From positions 1 to 64,000 of the forward strand of contig NZ_ATWV01000006.1 in assembly GCF_000421345.1 (NCBI RefSeq): a DNA stretch of 64,000 nucleotides, in the 5' to 3' direction. A program made the translations under genes and the position numbers. Origin of the DNA: Treponema bryantii NK4A124 (lineage in GTDB: Bacteria; Spirochaetota; Spirochaetia; Treponematales; Treponemataceae). This document shows, one piece after another, positions 1-6,957 of the stretch; position 1 is the first letter of the stretch, and each line of letters begins with the position of its first letter. The notes under the pieces were generated by a model. It did not search any database, was not told where the DNA came from, and saw only the letters and a program-made list of their open reading frames with translations.

Positions 1-340
1 CCAATACGCTGATTCATTCGGATCAGGGAAATACTTATAAAGCGTCAGAGTACAGAAAACTGCTGGAAGAGAAAGGTTTTATCCAGAGCATGAGTCGAGT
101 TGGTAACTGCTGGGACAATGCCTGCATGGAACACTTTTTCGGTACGCTGAAAGCAGAGTCTGGATATTACAATGTTAGTAGACATGGCCTGCTTTCATAT
201 CAAATGATGGAAGAACTGATAACAGATTTTATTCAGTTCTATAACAAGGACCGCATACAGAAAAAATTAGGCTGGAAATCTCCAAAGACTTTCAGCCTAA
301 AATGTGCGTAATAACTGTCTAAAAAAATGGGGGCAGTTCA
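1..340 (+). mobile_element. Right end of an IS3-family insertion sequence (left part outside window)
   Basis: The window opens inside a transposase OrfB reading frame. After its stop comes an IS-like end finishing in GGGGGCAGTTCA at 329..340, which matches the inverted-repeat style of IS3/IS150 elements (reverse complement begins TGAACTGCCCCC). The left end, OrfA and any target duplication lie outside the window, so completeness cannot be judged. Its position just left of an accessory island is consistent with insertion-driven gene traffic. Confidence 0.8.
3..311 (+). CDS. IS3-family transposase OrfB, C-terminal part
   Basis: This is the 3' part of a DDE integrase-type transposase (rve domain) that cuts and joins IS ends. 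The frame is open from base 3. The protein shows HSDQG, holding the second catalytic Asp, and the catalytic Glu in CMEHFFGTLK. Exactly 35 residues lie between that Asp and Glu, the DD35E spacing of IS3 enzymes. The C-terminal RIQKKLGWKSPKTF matches the usual family ending. The first Asp and the N-terminus lie outside the window. No frameshift is seen in the visible part, so the gene may be intact. Confidence 0.9.
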   Translation, partial: NTLIHSDQGNTYKASEYRKLLEEKGFIQSMSRVGNCWDNACMEHFFGTLKAESGYYNVSRHGLLSYQMMEELITDFIQFYNKDRIQKKLGWKSPKTFSLKCA

Positions 341-351
341 GAAGTGCGGGC

Positions 352-371
352 GAGGGGGAGACTTCCCCCTC
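352..371. other. GC-rich hairpin between IS end and mazG
   Basis: GAGGGGGA and TCCCCCTC form a perfect 8-bp stem around GACT. On the plus strand it is followed by an A-rich run, so it is not a canonical terminator in that direction. On the minus strand the T-run precedes the stem. The rest of 312..457 holds the mazG leader and no gene. Confidence 0.5.
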
Positions 372-386
372 ATAAATAAAAAAAAT

Positions 387-445
387 CTATCGGCAATTTA
401 TAACTGCATTTTTGAGTGAAAAATCCCTTTATATTTTGCCGATAG
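387..445 (+). promoter_or_regulatory. Inverted repeat in mazG leader
   Basis: CTATCGGCAA (387..396) and TTGCCGATAG (436..445) are perfect 10-bp arms with a 39-nt loop. The 3' arm ends directly before the ribosome binding site TGAGGAAAG of mazG. Pairing could therefore influence translation initiation, or the arms could be an operator. The role is inferred only from position. Confidence 0.45.
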
Positions 446-457
446 TGAGGAAAGAAA

Positions 458-910
458 ATGGCCGATTCATTCAACAAACTATACGAAGTAATAAAAACTC
501 TCATTGCACCTGATGGCTGTCCGTGGGATTCGGTGCAGACGCCGGAGAGCATGAAGCGTTATCTTGTGGAAGAAACTTTCGAGGCCCTCGAAGCAATCAA
601 TGAGAAAGATGATGAGCATGCAAAGGAAGAGCTGGGCGATGTGATTATGAACGCGGTTGAGATTGCGGCTCTTTATGAAAAGCAGGGCAAGTTTTCTGTG
701 GATGATGTTCTGGATGGAGCTGCGGAAAAACTGATCCGCCGGCATCCGCATGTTTTTGAAAAGAAAGAGATGACTCTGGACCAGCTCAATGTTCAGTGGG
801 ATAAAATCAAAAAATCAGAAGGCAAAAAAGAAAAGCTTTCGCATGAAGAGAAATTTAAGAAGATGCAGAAGCTGCTGGATTCTCTTGCTCCGGAATATGG
901 AGTACAATAG
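458..910 (+). CDS. mazG: Short MazG nucleoside triphosphate pyrophosphohydrolase
   Basis: MazG hydrolyses (d)NTPs to the monophosphate and pyrophosphate and is linked to nucleotide-pool cleaning and stress. The 150-aa product has GCPWD at residues 20-24, the metal-binding EETFE at 38-42, EELGD at 57-61, and EKLIRRHPHVF in the second half. These are the signature blocks of the MazG fold. It carries a single MazG domain, whereas the E. coli enzyme (about 263 aa) has two. ATG follows GAGGAAAG. The last base of its stop codon is the first base of a motif A palindrome that serves the next gene, so the two genes probably have separate promoters. Confidence 0.9.
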   Translation: MADSFNKLYEVIKTLIAPDGCPWDSVQTPESMKRYLVEETFEALEAINEKDDEHAKEELGDVIMNAVEIAALYEKQGKFSVDDVLDGAAEKLIRRHPHVFEKKEMTLDQLNVQWDKIKKSEGKKEKLSHEEKFKKMQKLLDSLAPEYGVQ

Positions 911-942
911 TGTCATTCCCTGGCACTCCTGTATGTTAGGAT
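910..942 (+). promoter_or_regulatory. Motif A promoter/operator (copy 1)
   Basis: The palindrome GTGTC-N7-GGCAC occupies 910..926. It is followed by 10 nt and TAGGAT (937..942) as a -10-like box, 17 nt before the ATG of the rhodanese lipoprotein. Four other sites in the window have the same geometry. No TTGACA-like -35 is present at the usual distance; the palindrome covers that position. Confidence 0.55.
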
Positions 943-959
943 GTGATTGTGAGGTAAAT

Positions 960-1406
960 ATGAAAAACACTTTAATTTTGATTTTTTCTTTATTAATTAT
1001 AAGTACATTCGCCGGCTGTTCCAGCAAGCAGAAAAACGCGGAGCAGCAGTCTGAAAAAAAACAGCTGATTGGTATGGAAAAGACAGTTACTGTTGTATAT
1101 AAAAATGTTTCAATGGCAGAAGGTCTGAGAATCGCAGAAGAGAATCCGGATGCAATTATTCTTGATGTCCGCCGTGACGATGAATACAAAGCCGGCCACA
1201 TTCCCGGAGCCCGTTTGCTTACCATGGAAACAATCACAGCAGAAAGCGCCGCAAAAGTCCTGCCAGATAAAAATCAGTTGATCCTGATTTATTGCCGTAG
1301 CGGCCGCCGAAGCAAAATCGCCGCCCAAAGCCTGCTGGATTTAGGCTACACAAATCTGATAGAATTCGGCGGCATTCTGGATTACAAGGGTAAGCTGGAG
1401 AAGTAA
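960..1406 (+). CDS. Rhodanese-domain lipoprotein
   Basis: Rhodanese domains carry a reactive Cys that accepts sulfane sulfur or acts as a persulfide carrier. The chosen start (ATG at 960, preceded by GAGGT) gives 148 aa with a lipoprotein signal. It has a hydrophobic stretch ending STFAGC with the lipidated Cys at residue 20, so the protein should be anchored outside the inner membrane. The domain shows ILDVRRDDEYKAGHIPGA and the active-site loop CRSGRRS with Cys 112. A longer reading in the same frame overlaps mazG, lacks a signal and is less likely. The stop is 1 nt before the next ATG, so it is co-transcribed with the hydrolase gene. Confidence 0.85.
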   Translation: MKNTLILIFSLLIISTFAGCSSKQKNAEQQSEKKQLIGMEKTVTVVYKNVSMAEGLRIAEENPDAIILDVRRDDEYKAGHIPGARLLTMETITAESAAKVLPDKNQLILIYCRSGRRSKIAAQSLLDLGYTNLIEFGGILDYKGKLEK

Positions 1407-1407
1407 A

Positions 1408-1926
1408 ATGACTATCAATAATCTGCAGAACGGCGACTTACTTTTTATGCGCGACAACTCAGAATTCTCTAAAGCGATTATTGAAACTACAAAAGAATAC
1501 AGCCATGTGGGAATCTTTTTTGATGGTATGATTTATCATGCATCGAGAAAATATGGAGTTGTAAAACAGAAGCTTGAAGATTTTTTAAGAGAAGGAAACT
1601 GGGATGTTGATATTTTTCGATACCCGGAAATTGACTGCGAGATTGTTCAGGAACGTGCTGAAAAATATTTAGGCTGCAAATATAATCATAGCTTTTACCC
1701 AGATAACGGCTGCTTTTACTGTTCTCAATACATTGCAGAAATTCTTCCGATTTTTGATTCTGTTCCCATGAAGTTTAATGATGAAGAAAAAGATGTTTCT
1801 GATTACTGGAAAAAGTACTACGATGAACTTGGTCTGGATATTCCTGTAGGAGTGCCTGGTACAAATCCGAGTCAGATTTCTACATGCGAGAAAATTAATT
1901 TGGTTGGGAAATTGCAAAGGATATAA
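1408..1926 (+). CDS. YiiX/NlpC-P60-like permuted papain-fold hydrolase
   Basis: The 172-aa protein has the layout of the YiiX/YaeF group of circularly permuted papain-fold amidases. An early NGDLLF segment is followed by His in EYSHVGIF (about residue 33) and a late Cys in CFYCSQYIAE (Cys 105). Members act on amide or ester bonds in cell-wall or lipid-linked substrates; the substrate here is unknown. No signal peptide is visible. The gene starts 1 nt after the rhodanese lipoprotein gene, suggesting one operon under the motif A promoter. Confidence 0.7.
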   Translation: MTINNLQNGDLLFMRDNSEFSKAIIETTKEYSHVGIFFDGMIYHASRKYGVVKQKLEDFLREGNWDVDIFRYPEIDCEIVQERAEKYLGCKYNHSFYPDNGCFYCSQYIAEILPIFDSVPMKFNDEEKDVSDYWKKYYDELGLDIPVGVPGTNPSQISTCEKINLVGKLQRI

Positions 1927-1927
1927 A

Positions 1928-2133
1928 ATGACCATTAGAGAATTTGTAAAAAAGAGTTTTGAATACGACCACTACCGCAAATACGGGACCTGGGGAAAGT
2001 ACACTGTGTATCATGTCTGGAATAAAAGTGGGAAGGGGCGAAAATCGGTTTTCCTCATTTTGCTCTTGTGGATGGCGAGAATATCAGGATTGCAAATCCT
2101 GATGAAACTATGAAGATTATGGGATTGAAATAA
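1928..2133 (+). pseudogene. Small frameshifted gene of unknown function
   Basis: ATG at 1928 follows the hydrolase stop by 1 nt. It begins MTIREFVKKSFEYDHYRKYG and reads through YHVWNK. At the AATAAAAGTGGG run (about 2020) the natural continuation lies in the -1 frame: KWEGAKIGFPHFALVDGENI and onward to MGLK before a TAA at 2131. The frame-0 continuation is a hydrophobic, unnatural tail ending at 2113. A 1-nt loss in the A-run is the simplest reading; programmed -1 slippage or a sequencing error are alternatives. The full reading would be about 68 aa. I do not recognise the family. Confidence 0.6.
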
Positions 2134-2188
2134 ATCTTGTCTGTAATGATAAACTTATGATAAGTAATTAAAAGATGAGGTGAACAAT

Positions 2189-2452
2189 ATGACAGAGATT
2201 AGACCGGTATCTGATTTAAGAAATAAATTCTCTGAAATTGAAACTCTGGTAGCTGAACGCCAGACTCCTGTATTCCTTACAAAAAATGGATATGGTTCAA
2301 TGGTTGTAATGAGTATTGATATGTATGACAAACTTACTGATAACATTGAATCTAAACTTGATGAAGCTGATTTACAGGCTAAGACAGATCCTACTCGTTA
2401 TACTCATGAAGAAGTATTTTCCTCTATTCGTAATCAGATAAGGGCAAGATAA
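2189..2452 (+). CDS. Phd/YefM-type antitoxin
   Basis: The short protein begins MTEIRPVSDLRNKFSEIETL and contains TPVFLTKNGYGSMVVMS. This is the N-terminal DNA-binding fold of Phd/YefM antitoxins, which repress their own operon and neutralise a RelE/ParE-type toxin through a C-terminal tail. ATG at 2189 is preferred over GTG at 2180 because AGATGAGG sits correctly before it. Its stop overlaps the ATG of a truncated toxin gene, so it is now an orphan antitoxin unless another copy of the toxin exists elsewhere. Confidence 0.85.
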   Translation: MTEIRPVSDLRNKFSEIETLVAERQTPVFLTKNGYGSMVVMSIDMYDKLTDNIESKLDEADLQAKTDPTRYTHEEVFSSIRNQIRAR

Positions 2453-2514
2453 TGGATTATACTTTACGTTATCTACCAATTGCAAAGCAGGACGTAACGA
2501 AGAAAACTTTTTGA
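2452..2514 (+). pseudogene. Truncated RelE/ParE toxin
   Basis: A 20-codon frame, MDYTLRYLPIAKQDVTKKTF, starts with a TAATG overlap on the antitoxin stop. It matches the N-terminal beta strand of ParE/RelE toxins (YLPIAKQD), then stops. The rest of a normal toxin of about 90-100 aa is missing and the following DNA (2515-2544) has no continuation in any frame. It is probably a deletion remnant. Confidence 0.7.
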
Positions 2515-2544
2515 AATAAAAAATTATATAAGTAATGACGGACC

Positions 2545-3282
2545 TTATTCCAAAATCTCACCATCCCGACTAATTACAATGACACGCCAGGGAAGGAATT
2601 TTCCGCTTGCTTTAAGGGCGTCTGTTGCAGCACGTTCAAGTCCTCCGCAGCAGGGAACTTCCATTCTCACAATAGTAAGACTCTTTATGTTGTTCTGACT
2701 TATAATCGCGGTAAGCTTTTCTGTGTAGTCGCCTTCATCTAGTTTTGGACAACCGACGAGCGTAATGTGATTCTTGATAAAATCCCTATGGAAAGCAGCG
2801 TATGCATAAGCTGTACAATCAGCGGCAATCAGAAGATTTGCATTTTCATAAAAAGGAGCCTGAACAGGAAGCAGTTTGATTTGAACCGGCCACTGCATCA
2901 GTTCGCTTTTTACTGCTGTTTTCGCTGAAGATTCATTTTCTGAGTCACATGAGGTCTGAGCTCGATTAAACGTATGCATTGCACTTCCAGGGCATCCGCC
3001 TGTGTGAGGATGAGCCATGGGAGCACCCGATGCCTGCTGAGCGAGAATCTGTTTTCTCATTTCAACAGCAGCCGGATTATATTCTGCACTTTCCCTCTCT
3101 TCAATTGTAATTGCACCTGCAGGGCAGGCTGGAAGACAGTCACCAAATCCATCACAAAAATCATCACGTAAAAGATGAGCCTTTCCATTTTCCATAACAA
3201 TCGCATTTTCGTGGCAGGCAGAAGCACATAAACCACAACCAGTGCATTTTTCTTCATCAATCTTAACAATCTTTCTAATCAT
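2545..3282 (-). CDS. Two-[4Fe-4S]-type ferredoxin-domain protein
   Basis: This 245-aa cytoplasmic protein has CTGCGLCASACHENAI (Cys 13, 16, 19, 23) and CDGFGDCLPACPAGAI (Cys 43, 49, 53), the paired cluster motifs of bacterial ferredoxins. A later CPGSAMHTF and a C-terminal domain with two more Cys (VPCCGGLERA) follow. This family occurs beside Crp/Fnr regulators in anaerobes and is thought to act in redox or nitrosative stress; the exact reaction is not known to me. It is divergent from a Crp/Fnr regulator gene, with a palindromic operator candidate between them. Confidence 0.8.
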   Translation of the reverse strand: MIRKIVKIDEEKCTGCGLCASACHENAIVMENGKAHLLRDDFCDGFGDCLPACPAGAITIEERESAEYNPAAVEMRKQILAQQASGAPMAHPHTGGCPGSAMHTFNRAQTSCDSENESSAKTAVKSELMQWPVQIKLLPVQAPFYENANLLIAADCTAYAYAAFHRDFIKNHITLVGCPKLDEGDYTEKLTAIISQNNIKSLTIVRMEVPCCGGLERAATDALKASGKFLPWRVIVISRDGEILE

Positions 3283-3342
3283 AATTAACCTCGATTTAAT
3301 CTTTTTTACAGTTTTAATTTATCAGCAGGGAATGAAAAAGAA

Positions 3343-3358
3343 TGTTGTTAAAACAACA
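3343..3358. promoter_or_regulatory. Palindromic operator in ferredoxin/Crp divergon
   Basis: TGTTGTTAAAACAACA has perfect 7-bp arms around AA. It lies 21 nt before the regulator ATG and about 60 nt before the ferredoxin start. This is a reasonable place for a Crp/Fnr-family dimer to regulate both genes. The assignment is inferred from position. Confidence 0.5.
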
Positions 3359-3379
3359 AAAATCAAATAAACTAGAAAT

Positions 3380-4036
3380 ATGAATATCCTTGAACTGATT
3401 AAACATCCTCTTTTTACAGGCCTTGATGAAAAAAGCCTGCCAGAGGCATTAAAGCTTTTTGAAAGTTCAGAAAAGGCTCTAAAGAAAGGGGAGTGTATTT
3501 TTAATTCAGGAAGCATAACAGAAGCAATGGGCTTTGTACTTGAAGGACGAATTCAAATAGAAAGCACAGATTATTGGGGAAATAAAACTATTATTGATAA
3601 TCTTGGAAGCGGAAAGGTTTTCGGAGAGACTTATGCCTTAACAGGCAAACCTTTGATGGTAGATGTTGTTGCTGTTGAAGATTCTAAGATTATGATGATA
3701 AAACCTAGGAACATTTTTCTTCACAGCAACAATAAAATTAATTCAGTTCTGATTAAAAATATTCTGCAGATTAGCATGAATAAGAATCTTCATCTTTCAC
3801 AGCGTATATTTCATACAAATGCAAAGACAATCAGAGGAAGACTTCTGGCATATCTTTCATCCTGCCTTCCTGCAAAAAGCCCTCATGCAGAATTTGATAT
3901 TCCTTATGACAGGCAACAACTTGCAGATTATTTACAGGTAGACCGTTCTGCTTTAAGTGCCGAACTCAGCAAAATGAAAGCTGACGGCCTGATTGATTAC
4001 TGGAAAAATCATTTTAGACTTTTACATCTGGATTAG
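3380..4036 (+). CDS. Crp/Fnr-family transcriptional regulator
   Basis: The 218-aa protein has an N-terminal cyclic-nucleotide-binding-type beta barrel (FNSGSITEAMGFVLEGRIQI and LGSGKVFGETYALTG) and a C-terminal Crp-type winged helix. The recognition helix region is YDRQQLADYLQVDRSALSAE followed by MKADGLIDY. No Fnr-like N-terminal Cys cluster is seen, so the signal may be a ligand or haem. It is divergent from a ferredoxin-domain gene and likely controls it. Confidence 0.9.
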   Translation: MNILELIKHPLFTGLDEKSLPEALKLFESSEKALKKGECIFNSGSITEAMGFVLEGRIQIESTDYWGNKTIIDNLGSGKVFGETYALTGKPLMVDVVAVEDSKIMMIKPRNIFLHSNNKINSVLIKNILQISMNKNLHLSQRIFHTNAKTIRGRLLAYLSSCLPAKSPHAEFDIPYDRQQLADYLQVDRSALSAELSKMKADGLIDYWKNHFRLLHLD

Positions 4037-4059
4037 ATTCACCAAATTTTTCCATAAGA

Positions 4060-5316
4060 CTATCTCACCCCCGGCACTACAAGAATATCCGTTGTAACAC
4101 AGGGACTCAAAAACTCCCGCTTCATCTGCCAGCCGTCAACAGTCCAGGATTTTGCCAGAGTGATGGAGTGGCGGCCGTAGACCTTTGTGATTTCATCTAC
4201 AGCGTCCATGAGGCGCTTCTTTTTTATGTCTTCCATGGGGTCTATCCAGAGCCAGCCCTGATACTGAGCAGGCATAATTTCCAAAAGCGTAATCATCACT
4301 ACCTTGTAGCCGTAGCCCTGGCGGAAGATATAGGGTAGGGCAAGGCGGGCAGCGTTTACTATATCGGGTGTGTAAGAGGTGAGGCGGGGCAGCTGGACGA
4401 TTGCGGCGTTGGAGTACTGGCTGTCTGTATCATCGCTGTAATAGTTGCAGGTAGAAATTGTGACCTGAACTGCCTGGCATTCTGACTTCTGCTTTCGGAG
4501 TCGCTCAACTGCAATTTCCGCATATTCCACCATAGCACATTCAATCGTTGCCATATCATAGACCTTGATAGAAAACTGTCGGCTGGAAGTGATTATGTCC
4601 TTCTTTTCCCGGGTCACTTTTTCTACTGAGCGGATTCCGTTGAGCTCCTGAACGGTTGCAAAGCCCTGTATTGTAAGCAGTCTTTTTGCATCGCAGAGGG
4701 GCATGTGCTTTAGCATGAGGGCATTTTTGATTCCGTGAAGCTGCAGCTTTTTCGCACGGGCAGGGCCGATTCCCCAGATGGTACCGCAGTCAACAGATTC
4801 CAGCAGGGCATCTACTTCACGCGGATTATATACAAAAACTCCGCCGTGTTCCTTGGCTTTTTTGTTGTAGAGCTTTGCAAGTGTCTTAGTAGGAGCTGCT
4901 CCCACGCAGATAGGGATTCCCACTTCCTTTGCAATGCGACGCTTGAGGTCAAAGCCGATTTCCTCGTAATCCTTTATGGACCAGTTGCAGTCATCAAAAA
5001 AGAGAAAGGATTCATCAATCGAATATTCTTCAATATCCGGAGCGTATTCCATGTAGATGGAAGTAATTCGCCGGCTGATATCAGCATAAAGAGTATAGTT
5101 GCTGGAAAAAATTGTGATTCCCTTCCAGTCACAGATATCACGTACTTTGAAATAGGGGTCACCGCGTTTGATTCCACAGGCTTTGGCTTCCTTATTTAAG
5201 GCGATGATGATTCCGTCATTATTTGAAAGAACTGCAACAGGCTTGCCTCGTAAATCAGGACGGTAAATCTGTTCGCAGGACGCGTAAAAAGAATTTCCGT
5301 CGGCGTGGAGGACCAT
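4060..5316 (-). CDS. umuC: Y-family DNA polymerase (UmuC-like)
   Basis: Translesion DNA polymerase, 418 aa. The N-terminus HADGNSFYASCEQIYRPDLRG carries the first metal Asp. The palm motif YSIDESFL carries the second acidic pair. GAAPTKTLAKL and WGIGPARAKKLQLHGI (helix-hairpin-helix) follow, then the little-finger domain. This is the UmuC layout. It begins 4 nt after the UmuD-like gene in one minus-strand operon. The pair is usually SOS-controlled; here the divergent LexA/CI-like regulator at 5730 and the palindrome between them are the likely control. Confidence 0.9.
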   Translation of the reverse strand: MVLHADGNSFYASCEQIYRPDLRGKPVAVLSNNDGIIIALNKEAKACGIKRGDPYFKVRDICDWKGITIFSSNYTLYADISRRITSIYMEYAPDIEEYSIDESFLFFDDCNWSIKDYEEIGFDLKRRIAKEVGIPICVGAAPTKTLAKLYNKKAKEHGGVFVYNPREVDALLESVDCGTIWGIGPARAKKLQLHGIKNALMLKHMPLCDAKRLLTIQGFATVQELNGIRSVEKVTREKKDIITSSRQFSIKVYDMATIECAMVEYAEIAVERLRKQKSECQAVQVTISTCNYYSDDTDSQYSNAAIVQLPRLTSYTPDIVNAARLALPYIFRQGYGYKVVMITLLEIMPAQYQGWLWIDPMEDIKKKRLMDAVDEITKVYGRHSITLAKSWTVDGWQMKREFLSPCVTTDILVVPGVR

Positions 5317-5320
5317 ATAA

Positions 5321-5683
5321 TTACATTTCCTTCACCGTATGAATAATGTGTGTAACAGAACCGGTGATGATAGTATCTTCCAAAGTCTTCTTAATTTTAT
5401 AAACTCTGCCCAGAACAAAATGCCCCTCAGATTCATAAACAACAAGACTATTGGGCCTAATCTTTTTTGCCCGGTCAATAATCAGGATGTCGCCGTTATA
5501 AATCCCCATATTCATATAGCTGGAACTTTCAATCTGCATAAAAACAGTAGCAGAAGGATGCCTGATGAGAACGCTGTTTAAGTCTATTCCTTTACTTTCG
5601 TAGCCCTGAGCGGGGCTTGGGAATCCTGTAATCATGATTTTATGATAATTCTTGTTTGGTGAATTGTCAATATAAAAAATCAC
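5321..5683 (-). CDS. umuD: UmuD-like S24 protein lacking the catalytic lysine
   Basis: UmuD is the polymerase V accessory subunit that self-cleaves with a Ser/Lys dyad. The 120-aa product aligns well from GFPSPA through IDLN, RHPSAT and GDILIIDRA to the C-terminal GSVTHIIH. Against E. coli UmuD the nucleophile Ser60 is kept (Ser 55 here). The position of Lys97 falls in HFVLGRVYK, where it is Gly 92 followed by Arg. The cleavage Cys-Gly is Thr-Gly. Self-cleavage therefore looks lost. The start is uncertain: GTG at 5683 sits inside the operator palindrome, and ATG at 5635 would give an already shortened protein. Confidence 0.8.
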   Translation of the reverse strand: MIFYIDNSPNKNYHKIMITGFPSPAQGYESKGIDLNSVLIRHPSATVFMQIESSSYMNMGIYNGDILIIDRAKKIRPNSLVVYESEGHFVLGRVYKIKKTLEDTIITGSVTHIIHTVKEM

Positions 5684-5696
5684 TAAATAGTGATTT
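5677..5696. promoter_or_regulatory. Operator palindrome between umuDC and the LexA/CI-like gene
   Basis: AAATCACTA and TAGTGATTT are perfect 9-bp arms around AA. The site overlaps the -35 (TTGATT, 5695..5700) of the plus-strand regulator promoter and the first codon of the longer umuD reading. It is the obvious operator for the adjacent LexA/CI-like repressor to control both directions. Confidence 0.65.
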
Positions 5697-5722
5697 GATT
5701 ATTTTAAATATCATTGTATACT
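5695..5722 (+). promoter_or_regulatory. Promoter of the LexA/CI-like gene
   Basis: TTGATT (5695..5700), a 16-nt spacer and TATACT (5717..5722) lie only 7 nt before the ATG. Transcription would start at or within a few bases of the start codon, and there is no purine-rich ribosome binding site. A leaderless mRNA is likely. Confidence 0.55.
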
Positions 5723-5729
5723 TGTAGGC

Positions 5730-6350
5730 ATGGATGCAGAAATTTTTTGGAATAAAGTAAAGGCGATTCTCTCAGAGCAGGGCAAAAATCAGGAATGGCT
5801 TTGCGAGCAGACCGGTATTGTTATCGGCACGCTGCGAAACTGGATTTATTATAAGCGTCTCCCGAACATTGATGACGGGACTAGAATTATCGAATCTTTT
5901 GGAATGACGATGGAACAGTTCAAGGTTTATCCTGACCATCTGACGGAAGATGTAATCAATATCCCCGTTTACGAGCAGGCCTTTTCTGCAGGTCGTGGTC
6001 AGGAGCTTCCTGATTCAGCTGATATAATTGATTACGTTGCACTTCCATCACATTTGAGAAAATACCGTGAAAACATGTGTGCATCCTATGTCCGCGGTGA
6101 CTCCATGGAGCCGACACTTTTTGACAACGACATCATTCTTTATGATAACTTCGGCTACGACGGTACAGACGGAATCTACGCCATCAACTACAGGGGAGCA
6201 GCTTTTGTAAAACGTCTTCAGCGGGATAAAGACTGCGTTCGAATCATTTCTGATAATTCAAAGTACAAAGAAATGCTGGAGACCGGCGAGAGCCAGGACT
6301 TCCGCGTTATTGGAAAAATCCGTTACGTTATGCATAAGGTGCAGGGGTAA
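5730..6350 (+). CDS. LexA/CI-like repressor (XRE HTH plus S24 peptidase)
   Basis: The N-terminal half (residues about 10-60) is a helix-turn-helix of the XRE/CI type. The C-terminal half is an S24 self-cleaving peptidase. It has the nucleophile in VRGDSMEPTL (Ser 125), the general base in AAFVKRL (Lys 161) and an Ala-Gly scissile bond in AFSAGRGQEL (Ala 87-Gly 88). In known members RecA filaments trigger cleavage and derepression. Unlike its UmuD neighbour it keeps the full dyad. It is divergent from umuDC with a shared palindrome, so control of translesion synthesis is the best guess. A phage-type repressor origin is possible. Confidence 0.88.
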   Translation: MDAEIFWNKVKAILSEQGKNQEWLCEQTGIVIGTLRNWIYYKRLPNIDDGTRIIESFGMTMEQFKVYPDHLTEDVINIPVYEQAFSAGRGQELPDSADIIDYVALPSHLRKYRENMCASYVRGDSMEPTLFDNDIILYDNFGYDGTDGIYAINYRGAAFVKRLQRDKDCVRIISDNSKYKEMLETGESQDFRVIGKIRYVMHKVQG

Positions 6351-6360
6351 CTGATACCCA

Positions 6361-6573
6361 ATGGAAATAACCTTCGTAATCCAGAAATCCCGACGACGCT
6401 CAATGAGTATCCAGGTGGCAGATGACAGAAAAATCATCGTAAAAGTGCCGCTGGGAACGCCGACTTTTATTGCAGAAAACTTTATCCGCGAAAAGAAAGA
6501 ATGGATTACAAACGTTGCAACAAGTGGCTCAAGCAGAACGGTGGAGCATATTTTAAGTCGGCACTCCAGCTAA
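6361..6573 (+). pseudogene. N-terminal fragment of a YgjP-like (DUF45) metallopeptidase
   Basis: The first 45 or so residues (VIQKSRRRSMSIQV, KVPLGTPTFIAENFIREKKE, then WI) match the start of YgjP/SprT-like zinc metallopeptidases of the DUF45 family. After WITN the similarity stops and the HExxH-bearing part is absent. The tail of the reading frame overlaps the 3' end of the opposing membrane-protein gene. It appears to have been cut by a rearrangement joining two unrelated gene ends. Confidence 0.6.
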
Positions 6574-6802
6574 CCAGGAGACTCAAAACACCGGCAATCA
6601 GTGAAACTGTAATAACAATCGGCAAATAAATGAACTTATTGATCACCGAAATCCCGATTATCAGAGTTGAAAAAAATGGCATGCAGAAAGTCAGAATATC
6701 ATTAAACTTATTTGACGCAGAAGAGTCTGTAGAATAATAAGTCAGATAAATAGATAAACTGATAACAGCCAAAAAGATTAAAACAGTAATTACGCTTTCC
6801 AT
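6506..6802 (-). CDS. Small membrane protein, about three TM segments
   Basis: The 98-aa product has hydrophobic segments at about residues 4-23, 38-55 and 58-78. ATG is preceded by a strong AGGAGG. I do not recognise a family. The C-terminal 20 residues overlap the DUF45 fragment on the other strand, so the natural 3' end may have been replaced. It is expressed from a motif A promoter divergent from the one driving the AddBA-type genes, so its product probably belongs to the same regulon. Confidence 0.55.
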   Translation of the reverse strand: MESVITVLIFLAVISLSIYLTYYSTDSSASNKFNDILTFCMPFFSTLIIGISVINKFIYLPIVITVSLIAGVLSLLVSWSADLKYAPPFCLSHLLQRL

Positions 6803-6839
6803 AAAAGCCTCCTGATAGGTTTGTTACTTTATGGCTTTT

Positions 6840-6872
6840 ATTATAAAATGCAAGAGTGCCAAGGAGTGGCAC
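6840..6872 (-). promoter_or_regulatory. Motif A promoter/operator (copy 2)
   Basis: On the minus strand GTGCCA and TGGCAC form a perfect 17-bp palindrome with a 5-nt centre (6856..6872). Ten nt later comes TATAAT (6845..6840). It drives the small membrane protein gene at 6802. The sequence downstream of the palindrome, CTTGCATTTTATAAT, is shared with copy 4. Confidence 0.65.
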
Positions 6873-6900
6873 TGTAAAAATATCTTCGAAAAATTTTACA

Positions 6901-6933
6901 GTGTCATTATTTGACATTGATGTGTGCTATAAT
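6901..6933 (+). promoter_or_regulatory. Motif A promoter/operator (copy 3)
   Basis: GTGTC-N7-GACAT (6901..6917), 10 nt, then TATAAT (6928..6933). It lies 24 nt before the ATG of the AddB-like gene, with AAGGAG as ribosome binding site. It is back to back with copy 2 (28 nt between palindromes), so one regulator could bind both sites in this divergon. Confidence 0.6.
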
Positions 6934-6957
6934 ATAAGCACAATAAGGAGCCCATGA

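Noticed and set aside
352-371. Rho-independent terminator of the IS element
   Set aside because: The stem is good, but an A-run rather than a T-run follows on the plus strand.
815-1237. Long minus-strand open frame opposite the mazG end and rhodanese gene
   Set aside because: It is antisense to well-supported genes, lacks a ribosome site and gives a Ser/Phe-rich shadow protein.
4735-5199. Plus-strand 154-aa open frame
   Set aside because: It lies opposite umuC, whose motifs are clear; it is a shadow frame.
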